Of a stretch of DNA of 64,000 nucleotides, positions 50,456-62,251 are shown one piece after another. The notes beneath the pieces were generated by a model. It did not search any database. It had not been told where the DNA came from and saw only the letters and a list, made by a program, of their open reading frames with translations. Origin of the DNA: Flaccisagitta enflata (Eukaryota > Chaetognatha > Sagittoidea > Aphragmophora); the NCBI GenBank assembly GCA_965153355.1, contig OZ231126.1:22196001-22260000 (forward strand), read 5' to 3'. Every line of letters starts with the position of its first letter. Within the stretch, counting starts at the first letter, position 1. Made by a program: the position numbers and the translations under genes.

Positions 50456-50652
50456 TTGGTTAGAAGTGATTTCACCATGAAAATCACTTCAATCATTTTA
50501 AAGTGGAGTATAGGAGCTGGAGCGAAGTGGTTAGCAGCGGGAGAAATCGATTTTTTCAAGTTTCTACATTCAAAAATATTACAACCTTACACATTTATCA
50601 CCTAAACGAGTATTTTTTCCAAATAATTCATCTTTTACTCCCTCTATTGTTC

Positions 50653-50717
50653 AGCTAATCACTCCAAGCAGGGCATCGGGTACCGCTGACCATATGCGAT
50701 CCTTGGATGACTTGTTA
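50653..50717 (+). repeat. Module C copy
   Basis: ATCACTCCAAGCAGGGCATC GGGTACCGCTGACCATATGC and GATCCTTGGATGACTTGTT are shared with 41598-41660 (plus) and 39292-39356 (minus). In two of three copies it borders a family B element. Confidence 0.7.
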
Positions 50718-50721
50718 TACT

Positions 50722-51035
50722 TCCATGCTGTCAGCCATTGTGGTGTCACCGTCCTTCACTCCCCTTCACCCCCCTTCTCCCTTCCAGCAACCCTGGCAGT
50801 TGGTCATTAGCGTCACTTTGCCTCTCACCCTGCAATCCCCAACCGTCACACCAACAACCCATGCTGTTGGCCGATTGTGTGTCATCGCCTTCCGCCCTCC
50901 CCTTCCCTCCCATCTACCAATGCCGTCAGCTGTTAGTGTGTCATCGCCTCTCGCCCTACCCTTCCCTCCCATCTACCAATGCCGTCAGCCCGTCAGCTGT
51001 TAGTGTGTCATCGCCTCTCGCCCCCTCTCCCTGTT
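50722..51035 (+). repeat. CCATGCTGTCAGCC minisatellite, second locus
   Basis: Same units as 37376-38300 but uninterrupted; it provides the empty site for the element at 37559-37968. Confidence 0.8.
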
Positions 51036-51126
51036 CCACATAAGCTTGTTCGCCATGTAGGTCTGGATTAGTTTTGTTTCTATTGCGTTCATCCACGATT
51101 CGAAAAGAACCTTTAACACCTTCTTA

Positions 51127-51725
51127 AGTCGGGGTGCAAACGAAGACAAAATTTGAATTTCATTTACATTAAACTGATACATATAGTTATCCGTGTAGGT
51201 AATAAGTTTTGTAATAAAAAATATTATACTCCTGATTTTTTTAGAAATATTAGAATATAATCACAATATAAAAAGTTTCTATTGCATATTTATAAAGACC
51301 AAAGTTATTCAATAAAACAAGAGAATTTCTCTTAAAAATGAGAGGAAAAGTTCAGAAAGTTGTTAGGTAAAATTATATTTCTGCTTCTGAATGCAAAATT
51401 TTGCATTTCTAAACACATGGCTCTTATCTTATGAGTCTTTAGAAAGACGCCATGTTTTTGAAAATGACAATTTTTGAATCTCTATGCAAAGTTATATTTT
51501 ACCTAAGACAGATAGTAAAAAAGATTTTGCTTAAAAACTCCTTTCTGTCCTTTATGTGTTTCATGTTATTTTCTTTGGACACAAAAATGGTTTTTAATGC
51601 AAAAATAGTTTTTACATAAACTGATTATTATTTTTTATTGATGAAATACGCAAATTAATAATATATATCACATTGCTAAAAAACATGTTGACTGATCAAA
51701 TTTTGTCTTCGATTGCACCTCGACA
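51127..51725. mobile_element. TA-flanked fold-back element (599 bp)
   Basis: AGTCGGGGTGCAAACGAAGA and, inverted, TGTCGAGGTGCAATCGAAGA, both flanked by TA, continuing CAAAATTTGA. AT-rich interior without coding content. Confidence 0.7.
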
Positions 51726-52065
51726 TAATAACTTCAAATCTGCCAAGTGCTACAATCTATGTAACAATCAGCCTCCTTCTAATCCACTCTCCTTGCCTCC
51801 TATTCTCTCCTTAAGAATCCGTTGAGGAAGGGTAGAATGGAACTAGGGTTAGTAGTGTGCAAAAGGTAGCGGCAGCAAGTTGCTCTCACAATTTTCTCTC
51901 ATCCATCTGTCCGTCCAACCGTCATTCAATATGTTCACCCCCATCTTTTTCTTTTTGTTCAGGCCAAACTGGGGTCAAATTCGGTTCCTTTTATTTCTTT
52001 TTTTTTTCATCCAGTTTTTTGCTCTTTCTATTTTTCCGGTTTCTTTTCACGATTCATGAAATGCA
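51726..52065. other. Unique stretch
   Basis: No supported feature. Confidence 0.35.
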
Positions 52066-52071
52066 TCACAG

Positions 52072-52213
52072 TTGGTCGGTTGGTCCGTCACAGTCTACTT
52101 TTTAGGTTTTCGCGGTCTTTGGTCTCACTGCTCCTGCCCAAATTCTCCAGTGAACTCAAATTTGGCCCCTGCCCTACCGCACGCGACTGGGATAGCCGTG
52201 TATCCGGCCTTGC
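52072..52213 (+). repeat. Family A repeat, left end missing
   Basis: TTGGTCGGTTGGTCCGTCAC, TTTTCGCGGTCTTTGGTCTC, CACTGCTCCTGCCCAAATTC, GCACGCGACTGGGATAGCCG and TGTATCCGGCCTTG. No left hairpin. Confidence 0.78.
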
Positions 52214-52634
52214 TTTTTTCATTCTTACAGTCTCACAGCACGATTACCCTCCAGGGTCTCCCTACAGTCTCTCAGCGCCCGCGCTCTCTTCCCATCTTCA
52301 TGCCCATGGGTACTTTGAAAGAGAGTTCTACTTCTGCTATGCCTATCGTCCGAGGAAAAAAAAAAAGAAAAAAAGAAAGAAAAAGAAAAGGAAAAGCTAA
52401 ATATTTATTGAGTCTTGTGCATGCGATTATACAAATGACCAGGCCTCCATGATTTAGTACTCAAGCAAGTAAACAAACATTTGTTCAAATGTTTTGCATT
52501 TCTTTGTCGACTGGAACGGTTTTTGACTCCTATTATTTTCTAGTTTGTCTAGGTCATTATCTCCTTCCTTTGCGTTAGGTGTCGTTTTTGACCTCAATTT
52601 CTGTTTTTCTAGTCTATCTGGTCGTTCAACTCTC

Positions 52635-52930
<296 letters not shown>

Positions 52931-53197
52931 TTCTTTCTTTCTCTTTGCTTCTCTTCACCTTTTCATTTTGGACTGTTCTAACATCCATTGGGGTCGTGGC
53001 CTATGGGGGTCGAACCCCTTTCCCCTCCATTTCCTATCTTGCTCAGGCTTCGCTGCCCAGAGACAAGAAATATTCCGAAGATTGTTTTGAAGCGATTTTT
53101 CCCTCCTTCTACGCGATTTTGAAAAGAGGATCTTGAAGTATTTTGTTGCTGTTGTTGTTTTTTTTTTTTATGTTCTCATTTCTTTTCTTTCTTTTTG

Positions 53198-53334
53198 AGT
53201 CACGGACACGGCTCTATAAGCCACTTTTCGGTCCGTCGGTCCGTCCGTCCGTCGGTCGGTCACAAAGTTGTTTAATGAGGTTTTCCGCTCCAGCCCACCC
53301 GTCCGCGACTAATCCTGCCGTGTATACGGCCTTG
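53198..53334 (+). repeat. Family A repeat, compact copy
   Basis: AGTCACGGACACGGCTCTAT, AAGCCACTTTTCGG, TCCG core, GTCCGCGACT (9 of 10 complementary to the left AGTCACGGAC) and the perfect hairpin GCCGTGTATACGGC before CTTG. Confidence 0.85.
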
Positions 53335-53404
53335 TTCTTTTTTACTGCGCTCACTTATGAGGAACTTTCCCATTTCCTTTCAATTTCCACAGCATCCCCC
53401 CAGC

Positions 53405-54165
53405 TCAGTTTTAAGCCGTAAGGCCTAGATCCCAGCCTCAAGGCCGAAACCCTAGCCTTTAAGCCCATCCAACCTAATGGCTCAAATTCCAGCCTTGTTA
53501 CCCAAATACGACTCTTGAGGCCAAAATCCAAGCTTCAAAGCCCAATTCATAGCCTTTTCGACCTAATCTCTGCCTTGAGGCCCAAATTTCAGTTTCGAGG
53601 CCTTTTCCACTGTTTCACTTTCACTACCCCAATGGACGTATAACTCCCCAAGACTCCTGATCAGCTCAAGGCCTCATGCCTCGGTTAACATTCTATATTG
53701 GGTCATTGCCCCTGTCACCATCTTATCTCAACATACAGTAGTTTCGGGGCATTGGGTGCTCGGGTTCATTAAATGCTTTTGCGACTATTCCTTCAACTTC
53801 TCCCCCGCCTCCCCCCCCCCCCCCTTCTTGTAAGGCCTCAGACCCAAACCCCAGTCTCAAGGCCCAAATTCCAGCTTCAAGACCCAAATTTCCGCCTCGA
53901 GGCTCAAATCCTGGTAATCCAATGAATTCGCCTCGAATCCTTCGCCTTGGAATTCAGCGCCTGGATTCCACCGCCTCTGAATCAAGCGTCGCACCGATCG
54001 CATCGCCTCAGGAATAATTCGAGCAACGTGGTATAACTTTAAGTGTTAACCTCTCAGCTCAAATCATAGCCTAGAGCTTCAAATCCAAGCCTTGAGACCC
54101 AAAAACCTTGCCCAAAATCCAGCATTGAGGCATGAAATTTCATTCTTGAAGCCCAAATCTCAGCC
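53405..54165 (+). repeat. AAGGCCCAAATTCCAGCCTC-type minisatellite, interrupted
   Basis: Units of about 20-28 bp at 53405-53620, 53830-53905 and 54050-54165, of the same family as the array inside the B element at 48350. There is a C-run at 53810-53824. Confidence 0.75.
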
Positions 54166-54375
54166 CCATGTTCTAATCTTTAGCTACAAGTTGACGATGA
54201 TAATTCCTTGTGCAGTGATTGAATTTTTTCTTTTTTTTGAATCTTTTTCCCCTGTACTTCGTCGTTGCATCAGATTTAGCGAATGGAATTCATGAAGCCA
54301 AAATCTTTTCTTAGTCCCTTCCTCTAAGAAAGACTTTCATCAGCTGCAGAAAGCAGTGGAAAAAGTGAATATCTT

Positions 54376-54936
54376 CAGTCAAATCCCGCTCTATCGAATT
54401 TTAAGGGACTAACAAATCTTATCTGTTATAACCATGCCCAAATAAAAAAACCGTACATCTTAGTCTCCTGAATAGCTCTTATTCCATAAAATCATAAAAA
54501 ATCAGTGACCATTTGAATGATCTTCGAAATTTCTTTAAATCTAGACCAAGTTGAAAGTATTAGCTCTTTGAGTTTTGTAATGGTCACCCTTTAAAGAAAG
54601 CACCCTCCAAAACACACAATTAACAGAATCTTATGTCAAAGAAATTCTCTTTATATTGATATAAAAAGACAAAAAATCGACGAAACTCAAAAAAATTCTT
54701 GAGAAAATGAAAATTAAGCAATTTCTCTTCACAATGGCGCCGAGCAGAGATTAGTAGCTTTATTCGTCTAGAAATGGTGATCAATCAAAGATAACCACTA
54801 TCTGGCAGATCACAATTTGAGACTTTTTTTCTATTTCTTAAAAGTTTTCAATGAAAATACTTATGCAATGGCGCTAATGAACGATTTTTAGAATGTCTTT
54901 AAGATTCTCATAGATTATTTGTAAATTATAAAAAAA
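54376..54936. other. AT-rich stretch near the palindrome centre
   Basis: CAGTCAAATCCCGCTCTATC at 54379 resembles pogo-like ends. Parts (GTTATAACCATGCCCAAAT) recur inverted at about 55095-55125, independent of the main mirror. Confidence 0.45.
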
Positions 54937-55065
54937 CAAGGCCAAGTAGGCTAATAGGTGCGACGTGTGGATCGTCGAACGAATGCGTTACCGACAGACC
55001 GAACAGAACAGACAGACCAACCGACAGACGGACACAGCCAGTTATAGAGGTGCTTTGTCGCACCT
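54937..55065 (-). repeat. Family A repeat (gamma subtype)
   Basis: Family orientation: AGGTGCGACAAAGCACCT, CTATAACTGGCTGTGTCC, short core, GTCGCACCT (9 of 9 complementary to the left end), GCCTACTTGGCCTTG. A degraded mirror copy lies at about 55725-55840. Confidence 0.82.
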
Positions 55066-55417
55066 AAAAATTTAAGGTTATGGTACAAATAGTAAACGTA
55101 CGGTTTTTCATTTGGGCATGGTTAGGCAGAATTCTGTTAGAGCCAATATTGAAAATAAAAAAAAAGAAAGTTGAAGTGATCCTTGAAGGTGTGTCTGCAT
55201 TAGTAGTGTCCTAACTTCGCGAGCGATTGAGATGCACAAAGAGTTAAAGCAAGTTATGTATGTGTAGTTCAAGTTTGGAAACTATCAAGGTCATCCGTTG
55301 AGTGCAATGATTCCACCAAGGATGTTTTGTGACAGGGGGTCCGGGTCATCGGCGGATCTTTGTCACAAGTGTTCTTTTGTTGACCTTCCTCCTTAAGGGG
55401 GTCATGCAGGGTTGATT

Positions 55418-55442
55418 TTGGAAATTCCTTGTGGAACTCTGG
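55418..55442. other. Spacer at the centre of the giant inverted repeat
   Basis: GTCATGCAGGGTTGATT (55401-55417) and its exact inverse (55443-55459) enclose 25 bases. Confidence 0.85.
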
Positions 55443-58400
55443 AATCAACCCTGCATGACATTATGAAGGAAGGTCACTGCGACACTTATGACAGGAGCGC
55501 CGATGACCAGACCTGTCACAAAACATTGAAACTTAATTCACATGCATCTTGCTTTTAACTCTTTGTGCATCTCTATAAGATAAGTTTATATAATCTTTGT
55601 TTACAGATCATCAACTATTTTTTTTATTTTCAATGAAATATAACAGTGCTAACCTAACCATGCTGAAATGAAAAACCATGCGTTACTATTTAATATATAA
55701 TATAAATTTTAGGTAAGATAAAGCACGCATAACAGTGGCTGTGTCGTCTGTCAGTGGTACTATTCACGTCTGTCTGTCGGTCGGTAACGCATTCGTTCGA
55801 CGATCCACACGTCGCACCTATTAGCCTACTTGGCCTTGTTTTTTTATAATTTACAAATAATCTATGAGAATCTTAAAGACATTCTAAAAATCGTTCATTA
55901 GCGCCATTGCATAAGTATTTTCATTGAAAACTTTTAAGAAATAGAAAAAAAGTCTCAAATTGTGATCTGCCAGATAGTGGTTATCTTTGATTGATCACCA
56001 TTTCTAGACGAATAAAGCTACTAATCTCTGCTCGGCGCCATTGTGAAGAGAAATTGCTTAATTTTCATTTTCTCAAGAATTTTTTTGAGTTTCGTCGATT
56101 TTTTGTCTTTTTATATCAATATAAAGAGAATTTCTTTGACATAAGATTCTGTTAATTGTGTGTTTTGGAGGGTGCTTTCTTTAAAGGGTGACCATTACAA
56201 AACTCAAAGAGCTAATACTTTCAACTTGGTCTAGATTTAAAGAAATTTCGAAGATCATTCAAATGGTCACTGATTTTTTATGATTTTATGGAATAAGAGC
56301 TATTCAGGAGACTAAGATGTACGGTTTTTTTATTTGGGCATGGTTATAACAGATAAGATTTGTTAGTCCCTTAAAATTCGATAGAGCGGGATTTGACTGA
56401 AGATATTCACTTTTTCCACTGCTTTCTGCAGCTGATGAAAGTCTTTCTTAGAGGAAGGGACTAAGAAAAGATTTTGGCTTCATGAATTCCATTCGCTAAA
56501 TCTGATGCAACGACGAAGTACAGGGGAAAAAGATTCAAAAAAAAGAAAAAATTCAATCACTGCACAAGGAATTATCATCGTCAACTTGTAGCTAAAGATT
56601 AGAACATGGGGCTGAGATTTGGGCTTCAAGAATGAAATTTCATGCCTCAATGCTGGATTTTGGGCAAGGTTTTTGGGTCTCAAGGCTTGGATTTGAAGCT
56701 CTAGGCTATGATTTGAGCTGAGAGGTTAACACTTAAAGTTATACCACGTTGCTCGAATTATTCCTGAGGCGATGCGATCGGTGCGACGCTTGATTCAGAG
56801 GCGGTGGAATCCAGGCGCTGAATTCCAAGGCGAAGGATTCGAGGCGAATTCATTGGATTACCAGGATTTGAGCCTCGAGGCGGAAATTTGGGTCTTGAAG
56901 CTGGAATTTGGGCCTTGAGACTGGGGTTTGGGTCTGAGGCCTTACAAGAAGGGGGGGGGGGGGGAGGCGTGGGAGAAGTTGAAGGAATAGTCGCAAAAGC
57001 ATTTAATGAACCCGAGCACTAATGCCCGAGGCGAGTGGGGCCGAGATAAGATGTGGGTAAATAGAATGTTGGCTAGGCATGAATAGCTGGGGATTACAAA
57101 ATCCCCATTAGGCCTGTGGCACAGTGAAGACCTCAGAGAGCTGGGTAACTCAGGCGAGATTGGAATAAGAAGCTATGATTGGGCTTTGAAGCTTGGATTT
57201 TGGCCTCAAAAGTCGCTGTTTGTGGCTAGGCTGGAATTTGATGGTCGTGGATAGGCAAGAACAGGTTCTCAGCCTTGGGCTGGGCTAGGCTGCACGACAA
57301 CAGGCTGGGATGCTGTGAAATTGAGGAAATGGTTAAAGAAATGGCGTAAGAACAAAGGCCATCGCGGACGGGTGGGCTGGAAAACCTCGTGCGCTAACTG
57401 TATTCATTCAGACGATTGAACCGCGGTATTTATAAATCGTGTCCGCGACAAGAAGAAAATAGTGATAAAAGAAAAAAAGTGGCAACAGCAACAAAAATAC
57501 TTCAGATCTCACTTTCAAAATCGCGTAGAAAGAGGAAAATCGCTTAAGCAATCTTCAGGGTATTTCTTGTCTCTGGGCAGCGAAGCCTGAGCAAGGTAAG
57601 TGGAGGAAGGTTCGGCCCCAAGGCCACGACTAATGAATCAAACGATCAAAATAATTAACATGAAGCGAAGAAGAACGAACAGACGAACGAACGAACGAAC
57701 GAACAGGTGGTGAACAGACGGGATGGCAGCGAACGGGTTTGTGAAGTTGAACAGCCAGATGTTTGGAAAGCGAAGTGGGCACTGCGCAAGGAAAGTGTGA
57801 CTGGACAAACTGAAAAGGTGGCGAGTCTGTTCGTCGACAAAAATGCAAACATTTGAACAAATGTTTGTTACTGCTGAAATGCTTCATGGGGCCTGGTCAT
57901 TTGTACTAATCACATGCACAGACTCAGTAAATATTTCTTTCTTTCTTTCTCTTTTTCTTTCCTAGGACGACAAACATAGCAATGAAAACTTCTTCCAAAA
58001 GTATGGGCATGAATGGGAAAACATAGGCATGGGCTGACCCTGGAGGTAATCGTGCTTCTGTGAGACTGTAAAGTGAAAAAGCTGGGCAGACCTATCTGAA
58101 TCGCGTGGGCCAAAGTAGCCTCTCAGTTCACTGGGAAGTGAGCGGGCGACCGCAAAAGCCAGCTGTGATGTGACCAGCCATGCATTTGATCGTGAAAACC
58201 AGTGAATCAAACAGCTGGTGAAAAAAAGAAATAAGGATGGAGTGACCCGGTTAACTGTTTCTTGGTGACGAATGAGACAGTGGTGAAGAATTTAACAATT
58301 TATGCCGCGCTACCTCTTAGCTGGATCACCATTTCAACGGTTCTTAAGGAAAAGTAGAGGAACATGGTGGCATTGATATTATAGCGCCAGCAGATTTGGT

Positions 58401-61400
58401 TATTATGTCGGAATGCAATCGAAGACAAAATTTGATCAGTCAGCCGAACTGTAATGTATTATATTATTGGGCGCGTGACTCATCAATAAAAGCAATAATC
58501 GATTTATGTAAAACTATTTTACGGTAAAAACCATTTTGTCAAAAACGTGAATAGCAGGATGAGACAGAAAAAAGGATTTTCAAGCAGGTGCACTCTGACC
58601 ATAACAAGACAAAATTGTAACTTTGCGTAGGAATCAAAATTGTCGTTTTCAAAAACATGGCAATCTTTAAGATTCATAAGATAAAACCGTAATGTTTAAA
58701 TGCAAATTTTGCATTCAGAAAACAGAACAATTTTGCAACCTTTCTGTTTTCTCTCATTTAAGAGAGTATAACGACATTAGTGTTTAGTCTTTATAGTATG
58801 CAATAAACTTTTTATATTGTGATTATATATTAATATTTCTAAAAAATCAGTATAATTTTTTATTACAAACATTACTACATGGATAACTATATGTATCAGT
58901 TTAATGTAAATGAAATCAATTTAATGTCGTTACGCGACAGATGTTAAAGGTGGCACAAAATAGTGGATGAAGCAATAAACAAAGCTAATCCCGAACATGG
59001 CAGTATAAGCGCTCGGGTGAAAGGAAAGACGGCGTGTGTTATAACAGCAGACGTATGTGGTATAACAGCTGACGGCATTGGTAGATGGGAAGAGCGTGTT
59101 CTGACATTGGCATGGGTTATTGTTGTGATGTTCTGATGAGAAAAATAAAGTGTTTATAATCTTCCCAACTGTCAGAGACCAACAAGAAGAAGAAGGAGTG
59201 AAAGATGAGACGTGAGCACCACAATGACTGACAGCAGCATTATAACAGTCATCAGAGATCGCATATGGTAGCAGTACTAATGCCTGCTGATGGCAGCAAT
59301 AGGAGTAAGATAATTATTTGGAAAAACCGTTAGGTGATAAATATGTAGATATGGTAATTTCTGAATGTAAAAACTGAAAAAATCGATTTCTCCCGCTGCT
59401 AACCACTTCGCTCAAGCTCCTATCCTTTAAAATGTTGAAGTATTTTCATGGGTAATCACTCTGGCTGGAAGGGTAACTGAAAAGCTTATATCTGAAACGA
59501 AGTGAAGTAGTGACATCTTGGACTCATTTGAGACGGCGCAATGTGAGCCTAAGCGCGATATGTAACACCTTCGTTTGGAGCAGCAGGCACACCAAGAAGT
59601 TGATGTTGTTTCGAGTGTGCGCTCGCCATTGCTCGGTCACTTCGCGCAAATACCCACGCAAGTGCGTTAAAGCAGCAGGCATTATCCCATAACTAATCAT
59701 TTTTTATTACTGTAGTGTTGAGTATTGAAATGGCACTTTTTTAGTCAACGATATATTTCCTGTGTGTCTGCTCGTCAGCTCTGTAAAAATATTTTAATTT
59801 TTAACTGGAATAATTTGGTATTAAAAATTTACAAATATTTTAGAATTATTTAAGGTATCAATCTGGATTGGGAAAGTATTAGCTTTTACCCTCAGATGCT
59901 CTTCTCAGACCTGAATTGATTTTCTACTCTTTTAGTACTATGTTTGACGTTTTTTTTGTGTCAAAATTTTCATTGGTCTGTGTCAAATAGTTTTGTCCAC
60001 AACATCAATTTGAAGTAAAACAAGTATTTGTGGCTGAAGCTCAATTTATCCTGTTTTCATCAAAACTATTTTCCCTCATTTTTGATCAGTTTGAGCTGCA
60101 AATGCTAAAATGGTCTCAACAAAAAGATGTTTTTTTTAAAATCCATTACAATATCTTCAACCGAGACAAATCTGACATTTGCTGCTCAATCCAATGAAAA
60201 ATAAGAGCAAATCCAAGAAAAACAGTTTTGGTAAACTAAGGCTAATTTGAGCTATATCTGAAAAGGAAACATTTTTCTTCAAATTAATGTTAATGGACAA
60301 AGTATTAACATGAACTTATAAATTGGATACAAAAGGAAACGTCCAAACCTAGTACTAAAAAAATGATTTCCGAAGCCAGTGAGGAAAAGCGGCTGAAGAT
60401 AAAAGCAACACCGGTCAGATTGTTATTGACTCAGGTGCTCTAGGTAAGAAATTACTTCGAAATGACTAAGTAATTTAAATTATAAGTATAAATTACTGTT
60501 TAACCATAAAAACTAATTTTCATTCTTAGTTTCTTGAAGTTCTGCATATGGCTGGTGAATGCAAATTTAGTTGCCGCAACTCTGGCAGGCTGTCCTCGAT
60601 GTGTAGTTCCTGAAATCAAAAATAAGCGTTCACGGCATGGTTATAGGCAGCTTGGCCAGGGCAGTCTGTTGTGTGGTGTGGGTGTATGTGTGGGGTGTTG
60701 TATATGTGATAGTGGAAGCATGGGGTATGAGATGTGCCTGCCCCAATAAGTGAATGGCCAATAGGCACAAAACCCAACACCCAGGCTCAAAATCCCGATC
60801 TCGAGACTTCAAGATCAGCTCAGGCTCAGTGGCCAAGAATCAAAATCAGACAGAGCTCATGTCTAACATCAAAACTGTGGCATAACACACTGGCCCAGAT
60901 ATTACCTATCAAGGAGGAATTGCTTGTCTCAACGATGCCACCCTAGTCACCTGTCACCAGCGCTGGGCGCTGCCCTGCTCACCCTGTACATGCTACAACT
61001 AAGCTGGCTGGGTAAGGCTGGATTGAGCCCCAAGGCTGGGGACAGATGTGGAATTAAAGCCAAACATTGGCAGTGTTTTGAGCCATTGGGCGAGGGTTAA
61101 TTTTCAGACTAGTTTAATTGGCTGAATAGCCTCAATAGAATTGGCCTCAGGCTGGGACCTAAGCTACTCTGGAGGCAGATCTGGCCTATAGGCAGGAGTG
61201 GTGCCGGGATGAGACAGATGGACAAGATGGTAAAGCCTGCCCCATTCTACGAGACATGTCACTGAGGCCACTATAAAAAACCACTGACAACCACATGGCT
61301 GCCTGATAGAGAAGAAAAAAGTAACCAAAATAGTCATTTCTTATATCTTTAAAAGACCCGGATAAAGCAATCAGTTATGAAAGTATTGGCAGGAAATGTG

Positions 61401-62217
61401 TCTAAATCACTCTGCAATTCAAAAATGCCCAGACAGATGGGCAACTGACAGACCTGTTCAGCTCAGCTGGAAGTACAATCAATGTCACTGACTAAAAATA
61501 TTTTAACTAAAATAACAAAAATATTTTTCCTCTGAACTCTGGCAAGTATATTTATCTATGAAAAAAATTTGCATTCATTTTAGTATGATGTGAGAACTCG
61601 ATGGCACAGTAAGATAACTCTGTGAATTTCCACTTCTTACAGAAAAGAGACCTGTCCTCACTGAAAGCTTCACAGATATCTCAGCGTATATCAATAATAT
61701 ATCGATATGTTGATGTAATACCAATACATGCGCAGCTGGAAAGAACAAAAGAAGTGGGGAGTGGAAGGTGGAAGGGTAAAGGAAGAGCGAAGGCGAATGA
61801 AGGGGAAGAAGAAAGGAGGATGTATGCAATGGTGTGTTTTACTGTGAAAGCAGCACATTTGTTCGGCCTGTTGAAACTATTGTTAACAAAATGTGCAAAA
61901 AACAGGCGATGCAATTTTGATAAATGGCGTGAGGCCATGGTGAGTCACCGGATCATTGGGCAAGGCAGTAAAGACAAAACATAAGCAAAAAAAAAGCAAA
62001 TTAACGACGAGATGAACCAGCGAACAGATCTCAGCGAACCGGCAGACGAACTGACACAGATGAACCAGACGGTGGACCGACGGACGAACACCGGCCGATA
62101 TGAACGTGGACGAACCAGCAAACGGAGTGTAAATCGCGTAACGCGGCGACTAAATGTTCATGCGCTATAAATTTTTTCAGAAAGGCCCTTAACGTTTTAT
62201 TTTCTGTGTTTATTTGG

Positions 62218-62251
<34 letters not shown>

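Noticed and set aside
52980-53030. tRNA-like GGGGGTCGAACCCC segment
   Set aside because: No acceptor stem, D-arm or anticodon arm fits around it.
56480-56683. 67-codon frame identical to the one at 54092-54295
   Set aside because: Identity comes from the inverted repeat; the frame lies partly in a minisatellite and has no coding signature.
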